This document shows positions 32,220-41,394 of a stretch of 64,000 nt of DNA, one piece after another (the first letter of the stretch is position 1; each line of letters starts with the position of its first letter). Both the position numbers and the translations under genes were made by a program. This DNA is from an uncultured Fibrobacter sp. Its GTDB lineage: Bacteria; Fibrobacterota; Fibrobacteria; Fibrobacterales; Fibrobacteraceae. The DNA lies in NCBI RefSeq assembly GCF_947166265.1, contig NZ_CAMVDO010000005.1, positions 62,001-126,000 on the forward strand. The letters run 5' to 3'. The notes under the pieces were generated by a model. The model saw nothing but the letters and a program-made list of their open reading frames with translations. It was not told the DNA's origin and did not search any database.

Positions 32220-35200
32220 CTACTTTACGATTTCCACTTTGCCGTTGTGCAGGTAGCGGCCTTTTACGGAGGGCTTGCCTTGGAGCACGCGGCCCTGCAT
32301 GTCGAACCAGCGGTCAGCCGTGTGGCGGTTGAAGCGGATTTCGCCCGTGCGCGTGTTGATGCTGCCGATGACGGTCGTGTGCTCGTTGCCGTTCTCGTCC
32401 TTGCTGACGATAACGACATCCATGCTTTCGGGGAGGTTGTCGATGCCTGCTGTCGCATTGCCCGATACCGCAGAGTTCGCCATCATGACACCTGCCGGGG
32501 CCGGGGCGGGCTTGTTGCTCATTTGGGGGAGTGGGCTGTATTTGATATATGCGCGGAACGGGCTGATGGACGCGTCGCTCCCGATCCTTACGAATGCACC
32601 GACACCGTATTTTCCGTCAGCTTCCGCAGCATAGCCATAGACAACCCTTGTCGGAGTCAGGTCGGGGTCGCCTGCCTGCCACTGCTTGTAGGCGAGCGTT
32701 CCCGTAAAAATCCAGTTTCCGTATCTCTGCACAATATCTTCGGCAGCCTCTTCGCTTGTCGCCTTGAGCGTCAAGGAAGTATGTTCCTGATCTTGGCAAT
32801 TGATGCCGAGCTTGGTGGAGTTCATCGAAATCATGTAAGGGTGATACGGTTGCAGTGTTATGTGCGTTTGTTCTCCGTTTTCCGTTTTTTTCCAGATGAC
32901 GCCGAAATCGACTTCATAATCTGCGGTGATGCCCTGGAATTCGATGATGGAGTCAACGCCCGTAAGGCAACTCGTATTCACCTCGAATGGGAAGGTGACG
33001 GTCGCAAAGACTTCGGGCGTAAACGACCGAGTGAACTCGACGGATGCGACCTCGATGTTTTCGGGAATATTGACGGCGGCATTGTCGGCCGTATAATCTC
33101 CGTCAATTATCGCACGAGCACCGTTTTCGTCTTCGAGAATTTGGACTGCGGCGAAATCGGTTTTCTTCGGTTCAACGGTCAGCGTTCCGCTTGCGAATGA
33201 GATATCATAGTTGTCGGCGGTCAGGCCGCTAGGAGTAATCGCGTATGTGCCTACATTGTCAAGTTTTGCGTAGTCGTAACTATACGAAAGTTCTCCGTTC
33301 AAGACACTTTCGGTTTCGCCATTGACAAAGCCGCTGTATTCAACGCCGTCGTTTGCAGGTTCATCGCCGTAAGCGATTGTCTTGTTCTTGGCGGTGATTG
33401 TCAAAGGAGCCTTGGTGATGGCAAACTCTTTCTCAACTGTTCCGCTGTAATCGCCGATGCCGGTGATAGTGGCGGTAGCTGTGCCTACGTTGATGTTGGC
33501 GGAATATGAAACCGTGTAGTCCGTGCCGAGCGTGAGTGGAGTTTCTCCATCAGTTACAGTAACTTCGGGTTCAATTGCCAAGCCTGTGTAGGTCTGGTCG
33601 GGAATGGCGGCGATGGTGATGTCTGAGTTCGTTAGCGGTTTTTTCCATGTCGCAGTGTAGGTGCGGTTTCCGTAACTGCCTTTTGCGATGGTTACGCTTG
33701 TATTTGCTGCATCGAGATCCGTTCCTGACCACCCCACAAACTTATAACCCGTCTTACTGGGATTGGTTAGCGTAAAGGTGTCTGTATCGTAGGTGTATGT
33801 CGCAGGGTTCTCTATCGCCACGCTACCGCCAGCAAGGTCGTAGTCAATGCTGTACACCATGTTGATTTTTCCGGTAAAACTAACATTATATATATCTTGT
33901 TCATAGAGATATATCGTCATATAGTTTGACGATGATATCTGCGTGCCGATGTCTGGGTTTCCATTGTTATAAGTGATATATCCTATCTTTTTCTTAAGTA
34001 ATGTAGCTGATATGTCCGCACCGTCATATATGCATAATTCAGAGTCATCATAACTATTACCATAGAATTTGACATTCCCCGCAGCCAGCAAACGGTAGCC
34101 ATTGGGCACTTGAAGCACCGTGGTGGAAGCACCATTTTTCACAGGCGAACCTCCAATATTAAACGATGTAACACCCTCTGGGATTACGCATTCTTTTACG
34201 CCATCTGGCGATATGCTGATTGTTGACAAACCGCTTGCGGTTAGGTCGTTCGTAAACTCCGGCGTTATCGTGACGTTCTTGTTGGGCACCTTGAATGTCA
34301 CCGTATTGCTACCCGAATACCAATGGTCTTCACCGATGGTTGAAAGAGTCGTACCATTATCCGTATCCGTGACGATAATGCGCTTGAGCAGATAGCCATC
34401 TGCGGGATTCACGGTCAGCGTAACGGTCTCGTTAGTCTTGGCAGATGTCTTGTCGCTTGCGATGCTACCATTATCTGCCGTTCCCACGGTGATGTTGTGC
34501 GGTGTAGCCTCGACTACCCTTACCGTCAAATCAAGTCCGTATTTTTCTTTAGCACTTTGACCATTGTATACATAAAATCTCATTAGCATCCCGTCTGCCG
34601 CACTGGCAAATAAAATGTTTTCACTATTCTGATCTATCTTTGTAATCAGTGCCGTCTCCGTCTCATCATTGCCGTCGTATGCCTTCAGCCAAGTCAAATA
34701 TTCACCAGATGCATAAAATTGTGCATCTGTCTTACCTGTTACTTCCAAAGTGTATCCCTCCGGAGCATACAGCATCAGGCGTCCGTCGGAAGGCACCAAG
34801 TTTCCATTCTTTCCTTCGCTATCATATACCTTGATGGTCTGGTCCTTGCCGAGGTAAACCGTCTTCTTTGTTCCGTCGTTGGGGAAGTTGATGTAATGGT
34901 CACTGCCATCTACCGACAAATTTGCGTCCCACTCCACGAGGCTGAATGTAACCGACTTGCTGCCCGTGTAGGTCGTTCCTGTTCCTGTAACCGTCAGCGT
35001 ATAGTCGCCCAGTTGATCAAAGGTCGAAACTTCCTCGTTGCTGCTGTTCTTGATGACAGCCGTGTAATGTGTGCCCAGTGTCAGTTTGTTGCCGTTGTAG
35101 TCATATACATCATAACTGACATCGACCGCAGTTCCGTTCGTGGTAATGTAATAGAGCGGCATCTGAATATCGGCATAAGCAAGCGAATTGTTGTCTGCCA

Positions 35201-36107
35201 CTGCCGGGACGATCTTCTGATTTAGTTTATTCGCAAGTTCATCCGCCGTGACATAGTCTGTAGTCCCATCGTAATAGAAACGCTTACCGTCCTCAAAACT
35301 GATTGTGCCTTTGTAACTGCTCGCATTGATGAAGTCCGTACTTTCGGTCCACGACAATGAGATGGTACCTAACGTGCCGTCTATTGAAGAACCTTTGCCC
35401 GGTCCAATGCCATAACCACATGGGTTACCATTATCCTTGCCACCGGTTGCATTAACCTGACCACCACTGATAGTAATTGTGCCGCCGTCACCAGGATTTT
35501 CCGAATCGCCACCGCCACCGATTCCTGCGCCTTTATAATTGCCTGTGGCACTTACAACACCACCAGTGATGGTAATCATACCAGCATTGCCCTTATAACC
35601 GCCACCAATACCTGCAGACCAACTATCGCCCGTCGCAGTGACATTTCCTCCGCTAATGTTGATAATTGTAGCAGAGCCGGAGTCGCCACCACCGATACCG
35701 GCACCACCATTTTTTCCTGTTGCATTGATGGTTCCGCCTGTAATATTGATAGTGCCACTGTTTTGTCTAAAGGTTCCTCCTATTGCGGCAAACATATTAT
35801 TGGCTCCGGCATTAAGAGTTCCATCGCCAGCAATCGTCAGACTGTTTCCTTCATTTACGGTTATGCCAAAAGATGCAGTTAGGGTAGCACCTGCACCGAG
35901 GTTCAGCGTAACATCGCCGCTGATGGTAATACGCTTGGAAAAAGTAACCTTGCCGCTGCCCGTAATATTGACTGTGCTGTTTTCCCATGTTGTAGCATCG
36001 GAAATTGTTTGACCATCAGCCACAATGGTGATTATTTCATCCGCCCATGCGGTGGAAAGCATGGAGAGAAGGAGAAGGAATGTCAAAAAAAGTGATTTGG
36101 ATTTCAT
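32220..36107 (-). CDS. Large secreted multi-repeat surface protein (beta-helix, InlB-type, MBG domains)
   Basis: 1295 residues. Signal peptide MKSKSLFLTFLLLLSMLSTAWA; a glycine-rich right-handed beta-helix-like region (about 60-240) with repeated GAGIGGG...ISGGxVxATG turns; CUB-like pieces; a bacterial repeat (TVGTADNGSIASDKTSAKTN); an InlB B-type repeat (GYKFVGWSGTDLD); YDG/MBG domains (TAKNKTIAYGDEPAND, GVEYSGFVNGE, DYTVSYSANINVGTA). The C-terminal FDMQGRVLQGKPSVKGRYLH and VEIVK resembles a type IX-like sorting tail. No catalytic motif is seen, so a surface adhesin or matrix protein is the likely role. Two tiny genes follow it. Confidence 0.88.
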   Translation of the reverse strand: MKSKSLFLTFLLLLSMLSTAWADEIITIVADGQTISDATTWENSTVNITGSGKVTFSKRITISGDVTLNLGAGATLTASFGITVNEGNSLTIAGDGTLNAGANNMFAAIGGTFRQNSGTINITGGTINATGKNGGAGIGGGDSGSATIINISGGNVTATGDSWSAGIGGGYKGNAGMITITGGVVSATGNYKGAGIGGGGDSENPGDGGTITISGGQVNATGGKDNGNPCGYGIGPGKGSSIDGTLGTISLSWTESTDFINASSYKGTISFEDGKRFYYDGTTDYVTADELANKLNQKIVPAVADNNSLAYADIQMPLYYITTNGTAVDVSYDVYDYNGNKLTLGTHYTAVIKNSSNEEVSTFDQLGDYTLTVTGTGTTYTGSKSVTFSLVEWDANLSVDGSDHYINFPNDGTKKTVYLGKDQTIKVYDSEGKNGNLVPSDGRLMLYAPEGYTLEVTGKTDAQFYASGEYLTWLKAYDGNDETETALITKIDQNSENILFASAADGMLMRFYVYNGQSAKEKYGLDLTVRVVEATPHNITVGTADNGSIASDKTSAKTNETVTLTVNPADGYLLKRIIVTDTDNGTTLSTIGEDHWYSGSNTVTFKVPNKNVTITPEFTNDLTASGLSTISISPDGVKECVIPEGVTSFNIGGSPVKNGASTTVLQVPNGYRLLAAGNVKFYGNSYDDSELCIYDGADISATLLKKKIGYITYNNGNPDIGTQISSSNYMTIYLYEQDIYNVSFTGKINMVYSIDYDLAGGSVAIENPATYTYDTDTFTLTNPSKTGYKFVGWSGTDLDAANTSVTIAKGSYGNRTYTATWKKPLTNSDITIAAIPDQTYTGLAIEPEVTVTDGETPLTLGTDYTVSYSANINVGTATATITGIGDYSGTVEKEFAITKAPLTITAKNKTIAYGDEPANDGVEYSGFVNGETESVLNGELSYSYDYAKLDNVGTYAITPSGLTADNYDISFASGTLTVEPKKTDFAAVQILEDENGARAIIDGDYTADNAAVNIPENIEVASVEFTRSFTPEVFATVTFPFEVNTSCLTGVDSIIEFQGITADYEVDFGVIWKKTENGEQTHITLQPYHPYMISMNSTKLGINCQDQEHTSLTLKATSEEAAEDIVQRYGNWIFTGTLAYKQWQAGDPDLTPTRVVYGYAAEADGKYGVGAFVRIGSDASISPFRAYIKYSPLPQMSNKPAPAPAGVMMANSAVSGNATAGIDNLPESMDVVIVSKDENGNEHTTVIGSINTRTGEIRFNRHTADRWFDMQGRVLQGKPSVKGRYLHNGKVEIVK

Positions 36108-36156
36108 AAGAATTTAGGGGTTGTTATTTTGATAAAAGCAAGACAATTCTGCACTG

Positions 36157-36195
36157 GATCCCCTCCCTAACGGTCGAGGATGACGCAAGGGAAGG
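36157..36195 (+). repeat. Dispersed intergenic repeat, copy A
   Basis: CCCCTCCCT(A)ACGGTCGAG followed by GATGACGCAAGG matches 50162-50200 almost base for base. A separate CCCCGCCC...GGGCGGGG hairpin with a T-run follows at 36203-36246. Confidence 0.7.
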
Positions 36196-36202
36196 AAATC
36201 CC

Positions 36203-36246
36203 CGCCCGAGCCTGTCCTAAACATGCCGAAGGGCGGGGATGTTTTT
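36203..36246 (+). terminator. Terminator-like hairpin in the 36108-36280 gap
   Basis: ATCCCCGCCC and GGGCGGGGAT, a 10-bp perfect stem around 22 bases, then GTTTTTT. It reads on the plus strand although both flanking genes are minus, so it may belong to the dispersed element rather than to a gene. Confidence 0.5.
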
Positions 36247-36280
36247 TCGTAAATATTTAATGAATCTGTTTCATATTCTC

Positions 36281-36400
36281 TTACTTCTTCAGATTGTTGA
36301 TAACTTGATATCCAATGATTGACATAGAGAAATAATTGGATGTTGATGTGCTGCCATCGAAACGCATGAAGAGAAAGAAAAAGGAAACAAAGGTATTCAT
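36281..36400 (-). CDS. 39-residue small protein coupled to the GDENG-repeat gene
   Basis: From ATG 36400: MNTFVSFFFLFMRFDGSTST, SNYFSMSIIGYQVINNLKK. A GATAGAGG ribosome site overlaps the end of the upstream gene, whose stop lies only 8 bases before the ATG, so translation is probably coupled. The N-terminus is a short hydrophobic helix. It could be a membrane-associated partner of the repeat protein; no family is recognised. Confidence 0.5.
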   Translation of the reverse strand: MNTFVSFFFLFMRFDGSTSTSNYFSMSIIGYQVINNLKK

Positions 36401-36408
36401 TTTAACCT

Positions 36409-38367
36409 CTATCTTTTTTTCTTGCAAAAGAAATCGATTGCGGTTTGAACATCTATAATATCGGGAATTTCTGATTGTCCGTCATTTAGAATATTAAACA
36501 ACTGTTCTCCGATAGTATTTTTTAGTACCAACAAAGATGTACGTTGAAGATCAATTAATTCGGAAATAAAATTTCTTATGCAATCTTCAGAAAATGAATT
36601 TTTTTGCTTTGAATTAGTAATTCCGTATTTAGAGGCAATTTTATTGGAATTATCCAACCAGAACTGCTGTATATGTTTGAGTTTTGTATAATCAAAATTA
36701 ATAGAATATTCTGATAACAATTCTTGTACTGATTCTTGCAAATATTTAATTTGGCTTTTTTTAACTACGCTTTTTTGGTCATTAATATTGCGCATTGCAG
36801 GTACAACGGTGTTGTTGAACCAATCAGAATATCGTCTGCCCAATTTTCCATAGAAAAAGCATGAAAGTCCGTATGCCTTAGGATGATCGCCTTTTATAAT
36901 GAGGGTTCCACTTACTGGATATATAAAGCGGTTTGCGGCCTGATGGCATACTCCATCAAGAGCGTATGTCATGTTCGTGAAATCATTTTTCCCACGGCAT
37001 TGATCCATTATTGAATAGGCATCGCCATCAACATTTGCTATTTGAACAATATCATCGCCTTCTGTAGAACCGTTACAGCAAAATACACCTTTAGGATTTA
37101 CACTTTCAACCCATACGTGATCCATTACTTTTTTAAATTTTTCCGAGAAAGCAGGGGAATAATGTACTTTGAACTGATTTGCAAAAGATACCTTATCTAT
37201 GTAAAAATCGGATTTGCTTTCTTTTTGTTCCAATATTTGTGTATCTGTAAGTTCAAGTGGAATGGCTTCAAACCCTTCTTCTATTTTACCATCTTTGACT
37301 TTGGGTGCCATAAGGTATAATTTTGCAAATCGTGTTATTGTTGGGGCGTTTTCATCACCATTGTGTTTACGACCAATTATGACGTAGCCTTCTTTTTCAA
37401 CCCAACAACCATTGGATTCTTTTTCTGTGTAAACGTCAACTATATCAATGGCACAGCTCAGAGGTGCAGCTCGTCCATCTTTTTTTGCCCATACTTCAGC
37501 AAAATAGTATCCTGTGTCTTTATTTTCATCTCCATTATGGAATCTGCGTGTAATGACTTGTGCTGGTTTCGTTTTTAAAATAAAATCGGAAGCAGATTCT
37601 TTTTGTGAAAGAAAACTTGCATTTGCTAACCAAACTTCATCATAGCCTAAATCCTTAGCACGTTGTGGTAATGTAATTGCAGCGAATTTTACTTGAGTTG
37701 TTCCGTTTTCATCACCACTATGACAACGCCCAATCATACAATACCGAGGCATATATTCGGGAACGTCGGACGAATACATGGCAAACATCGTAGTTGTATC
37801 TCCATTTTCGTCTCCTTCATGAGTCCTTCCAATTATTGGCAGATAAAGTGTTATTTCGTTACCATTGGGGTCTATGCAATTTTCAATGGGGTACTGCACT
37901 ATTTCGCCAGAACTTTCTTTTACTGTTTGATGTTCATTTTTTATAATGTTAAAATCCAAAGACGTGTCTTTGTACTGAATATTTATTTTTTTTGATATTA
38001 TTGTACTTTTCCCATTTTCATCCCCTTTGTGGATTCTTCCAGTCATGACATAATCAGATGCAGCAATCCAGTCACTGCGACTTTCTTTTTCAAATTCGGT
38101 ACTGGTTTTATCTGTTAGGGATAATTTAAAATCACTTGTAATTTCGTTACCTTTGTAAGCAGAAATAATTTTTCTATTTTCCGCATCTACAAGAACGATT
38201 TCACCCCATTTATAAGTTGTATTTCCATTTTCATCCCCATTATGAATTCTGCAATAAATAGCTTCACGTTCGCCAGAACAATCGATTGTTCCATCCCCAT
38301 GTTTGGCCGATTCTTGAAAAGTTTCTTCGTTTTCAGGAACAATTGCTATAAAATAATTTTTTTCCAT
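36409..38367 (-). CDS. Six-fold GDENG-repeat protein with a Cys-His C-terminal domain, unknown family
   Basis: 652 residues, AT-rich, no signal peptide; AGAAGGAAA precedes the ATG. Six copies of a module about 60-70 residues long carry (G)R-x-H-x-G-D-E-N-(G), at RIHNGDENGN, RIHKGDENGK, RTHEGDENGD, RCHSGDENGT, RFHNGDENKD and RKHNGDENAP, several followed by a KESxSDF linker. After about residue 410 comes a non-repetitive domain with VFCCNGSTEGDD, DGVCHQAANRFIYPVSG and GLSCFFYGKLGRRYSDWFNN, then helices. The VCHQ...N segment looks like a possible Cys-His active site. The His-Gly-Asp-Glu-Asn repeats may bind metal. I know no such family; both ideas are inference. Confidence 0.8.
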   Translation of the reverse strand: MEKNYFIAIVPENEETFQESAKHGDGTIDCSGEREAIYCRIHNGDENGNTTYKWGEIVLVDAENRKIISAYKGNEITSDFKLSLTDKTSTEFEKESRSDWIAASDYVMTGRIHKGDENGKSTIISKKINIQYKDTSLDFNIIKNEHQTVKESSGEIVQYPIENCIDPNGNEITLYLPIIGRTHEGDENGDTTTMFAMYSSDVPEYMPRYCMIGRCHSGDENGTTQVKFAAITLPQRAKDLGYDEVWLANASFLSQKESASDFILKTKPAQVITRRFHNGDENKDTGYYFAEVWAKKDGRAAPLSCAIDIVDVYTEKESNGCWVEKEGYVIIGRKHNGDENAPTITRFAKLYLMAPKVKDGKIEEGFEAIPLELTDTQILEQKESKSDFYIDKVSFANQFKVHYSPAFSEKFKKVMDHVWVESVNPKGVFCCNGSTEGDDIVQIANVDGDAYSIMDQCRGKNDFTNMTYALDGVCHQAANRFIYPVSGTLIIKGDHPKAYGLSCFFYGKLGRRYSDWFNNTVVPAMRNINDQKSVVKKSQIKYLQESVQELLSEYSINFDYTKLKHIQQFWLDNSNKIASKYGITNSKQKNSFSEDCIRNFISELIDLQRTSLLVLKNTIGEQLFNILNDGQSEIPDIIDVQTAIDFFCKKKR

Positions 38368-38390
38368 ATTTTTTCCTTCTTATGGTTTAA

Positions 38391-38640
38391 ACGCCAAAAA
38401 CACCAAACAGCGTAACCGTCTGGTGTTGACTTTTAGTTTGTATTTTGAAAATTTTAGTTCTTAGTGAACATTTGTGCCCCCCCCCCACCCTTGCAAAATT
38501 CGTGCCTAGCGACGCAGGGGCGAGGTCCGCCAAAGTCAAGGCAGACATACTGTCGAGGTCAAAGCACCGTGGGTAGTCAGGGGCCATCAAAAGCATATGA
38601 AAAAGTTACAAAAATTTGGAGTGGGTGTCAAAAGGGGGCT
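38391..38640 (-). other. Gene-free conserved-looking segment with terminator-like end
   Basis: Minus-strand AACACCAGACGG...TGGTGTTTTTG (38426-38391) forms a hairpin with a T-run just upstream of the GDENG gene. Between it and 38640 lie a C-run near 38481 and a frame reading LTLADLAPASLGTNFARVGG that I do not accept as coding. The block may be a small RNA or a dispersed repeat. Confidence 0.3.
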
Positions 38641-38650
38641 TTTTTAGTGC

Positions 38651-39136
38651 TTATTTCTTCTCTAAGATTTCCCAATGTCCACCGAAATCTCCGCCGTTTC
38701 GCTTGATTATCCCCTGTTTCTTCAGTTTGTTGATGTGTTTCTGGACTGCAGAAGGGGCTATTCCCATGAATTCGGAAAGTTTTATTCGGGTGATGTAAGG
38801 GTCATTTATTATCGCTTGCAACACAACTGCCGTGCGGTCCGTATCATTTGTCTGACCACCTGTCAGACCACCCTTGCCATCTTCATTGTTGTCGTTAGAT
38901 TTTTCGTTATGGGATGATATCAAGGTGGCTTTCAGCATGAAATCACATTGTCTGTATTCGGGGGCAGGATTGCCTGCAGCCTCCATTTCTCGAAACATTC
39001 TATCGACACCTTCGCCAAATTCCTTGACTAATTCATAATCGTGCATGAATTGTGCGATTTTGGGGTTTCGCGAAAAGTGGATTTGGCGGATGTTGTTTAG
39101 GCGGACCATTCCCGGCAAAATGCCACTACAATTCAT
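38651..39136 (-). pseudogene. 5'-truncated AlbA-type ATP-binding/winged-helix regulator
   Basis: The 161-residue frame begins at the end of the GHKL-type ATPase part (LPGMVRLNNIRQIHFSRNPK, YELVKEFGEGVDRMFREME), continues through an acidic linker (EDGKGGLTGGQTNDTDRT) and ends with a complete winged helix (TRIKLSEFMGIAPSAVQKHI, GHWEILEKK). Family members have 400-550 residues with an N-terminal AlbA_2 domain, so about 300 residues are missing. The break coincides with the stop of the phosphatase gene at 39126, pointing to a deletion or insertion at that point. Confidence 0.75.
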
Positions 39137-40451
39137 CGTACTTCGCGATTACTTTTTCGAAGAGACTTTCGACATCCGTCATTTTGTAGAGACCGTCCTT
39201 GTTTGCGGACAAGCCATCAAATGTTAATTTGTACGATTCCGGCGGAGTTTCGAGAGAAAGGGTCGTCATGTTGCGCAGCTGTTCCGTCGTTTGATATACC
39301 AGACTCATATTGGCGTATTCGACACCGTCCTTGCCGCGCCATTTTTCGATAACAAACTTTACTCCGATTGGGGTCTTAGATTCAATGGTCTTGGGGAGCG
39401 TATAGTCGCTCACACCGAGAGCGGCCAAGACGCTACCGACATTGGAATCATGCCCGCACAGGAATGAGAACAGTCTCCCCTTGGCATTCAGCTCACTCAA
39501 GATTTCTTTCAGAAGCGGACGCGCGACATTCACAGCAACCAAGGGTGCGGTAAACAGCACATCGCCATAAAAGTCCTTGACTGCAGAGACTTTTTCCCAT
39601 TCCGCGACAGTCAGGTTATGCCCGAAATCGGCATTTTCTTCAGCATTTTCGTAGTACTGCAGCACGAGCGCATCCGCAGCGCCCGTCGCCGTTGTGAGCG
39701 AACCTTTCACGCTCGGTTCACGGCCGACTTCCATGATAAATTCTGTATCGTCGGTATCGAATTCGCAGAATTGCTTTTCCTTGCAGCTGACGCTTTCTTC
39801 CATATCCAAGACGGAGCCGAGCAAGGCGTAATTTTCAGTCAGTTTCCGGCCGATTCCCGCAAGCGAGCCATCGCCAAACATATCTTCGACTTGTTTCAAG
39901 GCGCGTTTTTTGTAGTCATCGTTCAGGAACGTAAACTGCGGCGTAAAAATGGAATCCATGACATCCACTTCGCAGTGATGTTCAATTTCCACATTCGCTT
40001 TCGGGAACATGCCCGCCGCAAAATGCGTCGCGGTCGCGATGGTTCGCTGCATCGAGTTGGCGTAGATGCGCACGGCGTCGCCCTGATTTTCAAGGGCGGC
40101 CTTCAGACCGTTTTGCGAAATCCACTCGCGGAAATAGGCACCCATTTTTTCTTCGAGGAGTTCCCCGTGCGGCGAGAGGCTCTTGGGCTTTACGGGCCAG
40201 GCGTACCACTCATGAGGCGTAAGCTGACCGATGGTTGACTTGCTGTCAGAAAGCGGAGCACGAATGTTGTGGCGGCTCAAGACAACAACACCTTCCAGCG
40301 AATAGTCGCCGCAGTCAAAATTGGCGATACACTGTTTTTCGGCAGAAGAACTATTGGACGCACTACTAGACGAATCACCATCGCTGCAGGCAGAAAGAGC
40401 CCAAAGCCCAGCAAACGAAATTGCCCATAGCGCAGAATTCATTCTCGTCAT
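39126..40451 (-). CDS. Secreted histidine acid phosphatase (phytase/MINPP-like lipoprotein)
   Basis: 441 residues. Lipoprotein signal with LSACSDGDSSSSASNSSS, then the branch 2 histidine phosphatase motif VVLSRHNIRAPLSD near residue 60 (catalytic RHxxRxP) and the proton donor GHDSN near 332. A few Cys residues (CEVDVMD, CKEKQFCEF) would form disulfides. Enzymes of this type release phosphate from phytate or other organic phosphates outside the cytoplasm. It overlaps the PhoN-like gene start-to-stop (ATGA), so both are made together, consistent with a phosphate-scavenging pair. Confidence 0.9.
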   Translation of the reverse strand: MTRMNSALWAISFAGLWALSACSDGDSSSSASNSSSAEKQCIANFDCGDYSLEGVVVLSRHNIRAPLSDSKSTIGQLTPHEWYAWPVKPKSLSPHGELLEEKMGAYFREWISQNGLKAALENQGDAVRIYANSMQRTIATATHFAAGMFPKANVEIEHHCEVDVMDSIFTPQFTFLNDDYKKRALKQVEDMFGDGSLAGIGRKLTENYALLGSVLDMEESVSCKEKQFCEFDTDDTEFIMEVGREPSVKGSLTTATGAADALVLQYYENAEENADFGHNLTVAEWEKVSAVKDFYGDVLFTAPLVAVNVARPLLKEILSELNAKGRLFSFLCGHDSNVGSVLAALGVSDYTLPKTIESKTPIGVKFVIEKWRGKDGVEYANMSLVYQTTEQLRNMTTLSLETPPESYKLTFDGLSANKDGLYKMTDVESLFEKVIAKYDEL

Positions 40452-41203
40452 TTTTTCGTCCCTTCAGTTTTCTTTTTCCCTGCAGCCTTCAGCTTCTTGA
40501 ATTCGGCCTGGGCCTTGCGCATATCGGCCATAAAGGCTTCGTTTGTATGCAGGCTCGGGTAGGCGCCCGAGACAAGCACCTTGGAGGCGTCCACGTCGCT
40601 TTGCCAGTGGAATCCGGCAATCACGCGGCTCTGCCCCCATTCATAAGCGTATTTCAGCAGAGCATCTTGAGCGGCCGGATTCACCTCGACCAGCAGCAAT
40701 GCCATCGCCCACGCGCGAACGGTATGTCCCGACGGATAGGATCCGTTTGTTCTCAGTCTTTCTTCGTCAGCGGGCATAAGCGTCGGTTCGTTAAAGCGGT
40801 CGTAAGGGCGGCGCCTATTGTAATACCTTTTGGGATAGCTTCCCGGCTGCTTAAGCGTCCTGACCCCGCGTTCAAGCAGGTTCATAATGGCGGGAGTCTT
40901 CTGCGCAGAGATTTCCATACCGAAGGGTTCGCTGAACAGCTTGGCCATCTCGGCAACAGTTTCCACCGTCTGAGCAATCGCAAGGGCGACACGTGCAGAA
41001 TCCTGGCGCATTTCCTTGCCCCACTCGTACTGCGAAATGTCGTACTTGAACTGCGGCGACGTGGTATCGGGAGGCGCCGGGTAAAAATTCAGCGCATTCG
41101 GGAGCGCATCAGCATCTACATAGGGTTTGACATCGGCGGCAAAGCTCACCAAGGCAGCCCCGCAAAGGGCTATAGCAGCAAAAGTTTTCTTGAGGTAAAG
41201 CAT
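40448..41203 (-). CDS. Class A (PhoN-type) acid phosphatase, PAP2 superfamily
   Basis: 251 residues from Met 41203 (MLYLKKTFAAIALCGAALVS, signal peptide ending SFA). The three PAP2 motifs are present: KRYYNRRRP (K-x6-RP), YPSGHTVRAW (PSGH, about 160) and SRVIAGFHWQSDVDA (SRx5Hx3D, about 200). It is a periplasmic, vanadate-type phosphomonoesterase of broad specificity. Upstream ATG 41221 is possible but less suited to the signal peptide. Operon with the histidine acid phosphatase. Confidence 0.93.
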   Translation of the reverse strand: MLYLKKTFAAIALCGAALVSFAADVKPYVDADALPNALNFYPAPPDTTSPQFKYDISQYEWGKEMRQDSARVALAIAQTVETVAEMAKLFSEPFGMEISAQKTPAIMNLLERGVRTLKQPGSYPKRYYNRRRPYDRFNEPTLMPADEERLRTNGSYPSGHTVRAWAMALLLVEVNPAAQDALLKYAYEWGQSRVIAGFHWQSDVDASKVLVSGAYPSLHTNEAFMADMRKAQAEFKKLKAAGKKKTEGTKK

Positions 41204-41220
41204 TTCTCTAAAAAATACCA

Positions 41221-41247
41221 AAAAAAAGCGCCCGGCTTAACCAGGCG
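41221..41247 (-). terminator. Terminator-like hairpin upstream of the PhoN-like gene
   Basis: Minus strand CGCCTGG-TTAAG-CCGGGCG followed by CTTTTTTTT. It would end transcripts coming from the 41453 gene or from a small RNA in the 41250-41450 interval. Confidence 0.7.
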
Positions 41248-41275
41248 AACTTTAATAATATCGAAAATGATCAGT

Positions 41276-41313
41276 CGTGGGCCTCGCTGCGCGAGGCCGC
41301 GACTCGTCGGCTC
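41276..41313. repeat. Large perfect hairpin
   Basis: AGTCG...GGCCTCGC-TGC-GCGAGGCC...CGACT, an 8-bp perfect core with extended outer pairing, between two terminator-like hairpins. Confidence 0.5.
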
Positions 41314-41371
41314 ACCAATACGAAAGTGCAAGCATTTTTCCGCGACGCTCGGCTCCTCTGTGAGCAACAAA

Positions 41372-41394
41372 GCCCCCAGGTGTTAACTGGGGGC
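41372..41394 (-). terminator. Terminator after the DRE-TIM aldolase gene
   Basis: GCCCCCAG-(7-base loop)-CTGGGGGC with TTTGTTG on the minus-strand side. Another 9-bp stem (GGATTGGCT/AGCCAATCC) lies between it and the gene stop. Confidence 0.65.

Noticed and set aside
38387-38596. 69-codon minus-strand frame
   Set aside because: It runs through a C-run and a terminator hairpin; the composition is not coding-like.
41170-41370. 66-codon minus-strand frame
   Set aside because: It lies over perfect hairpins and a terminator; treated as non-coding.
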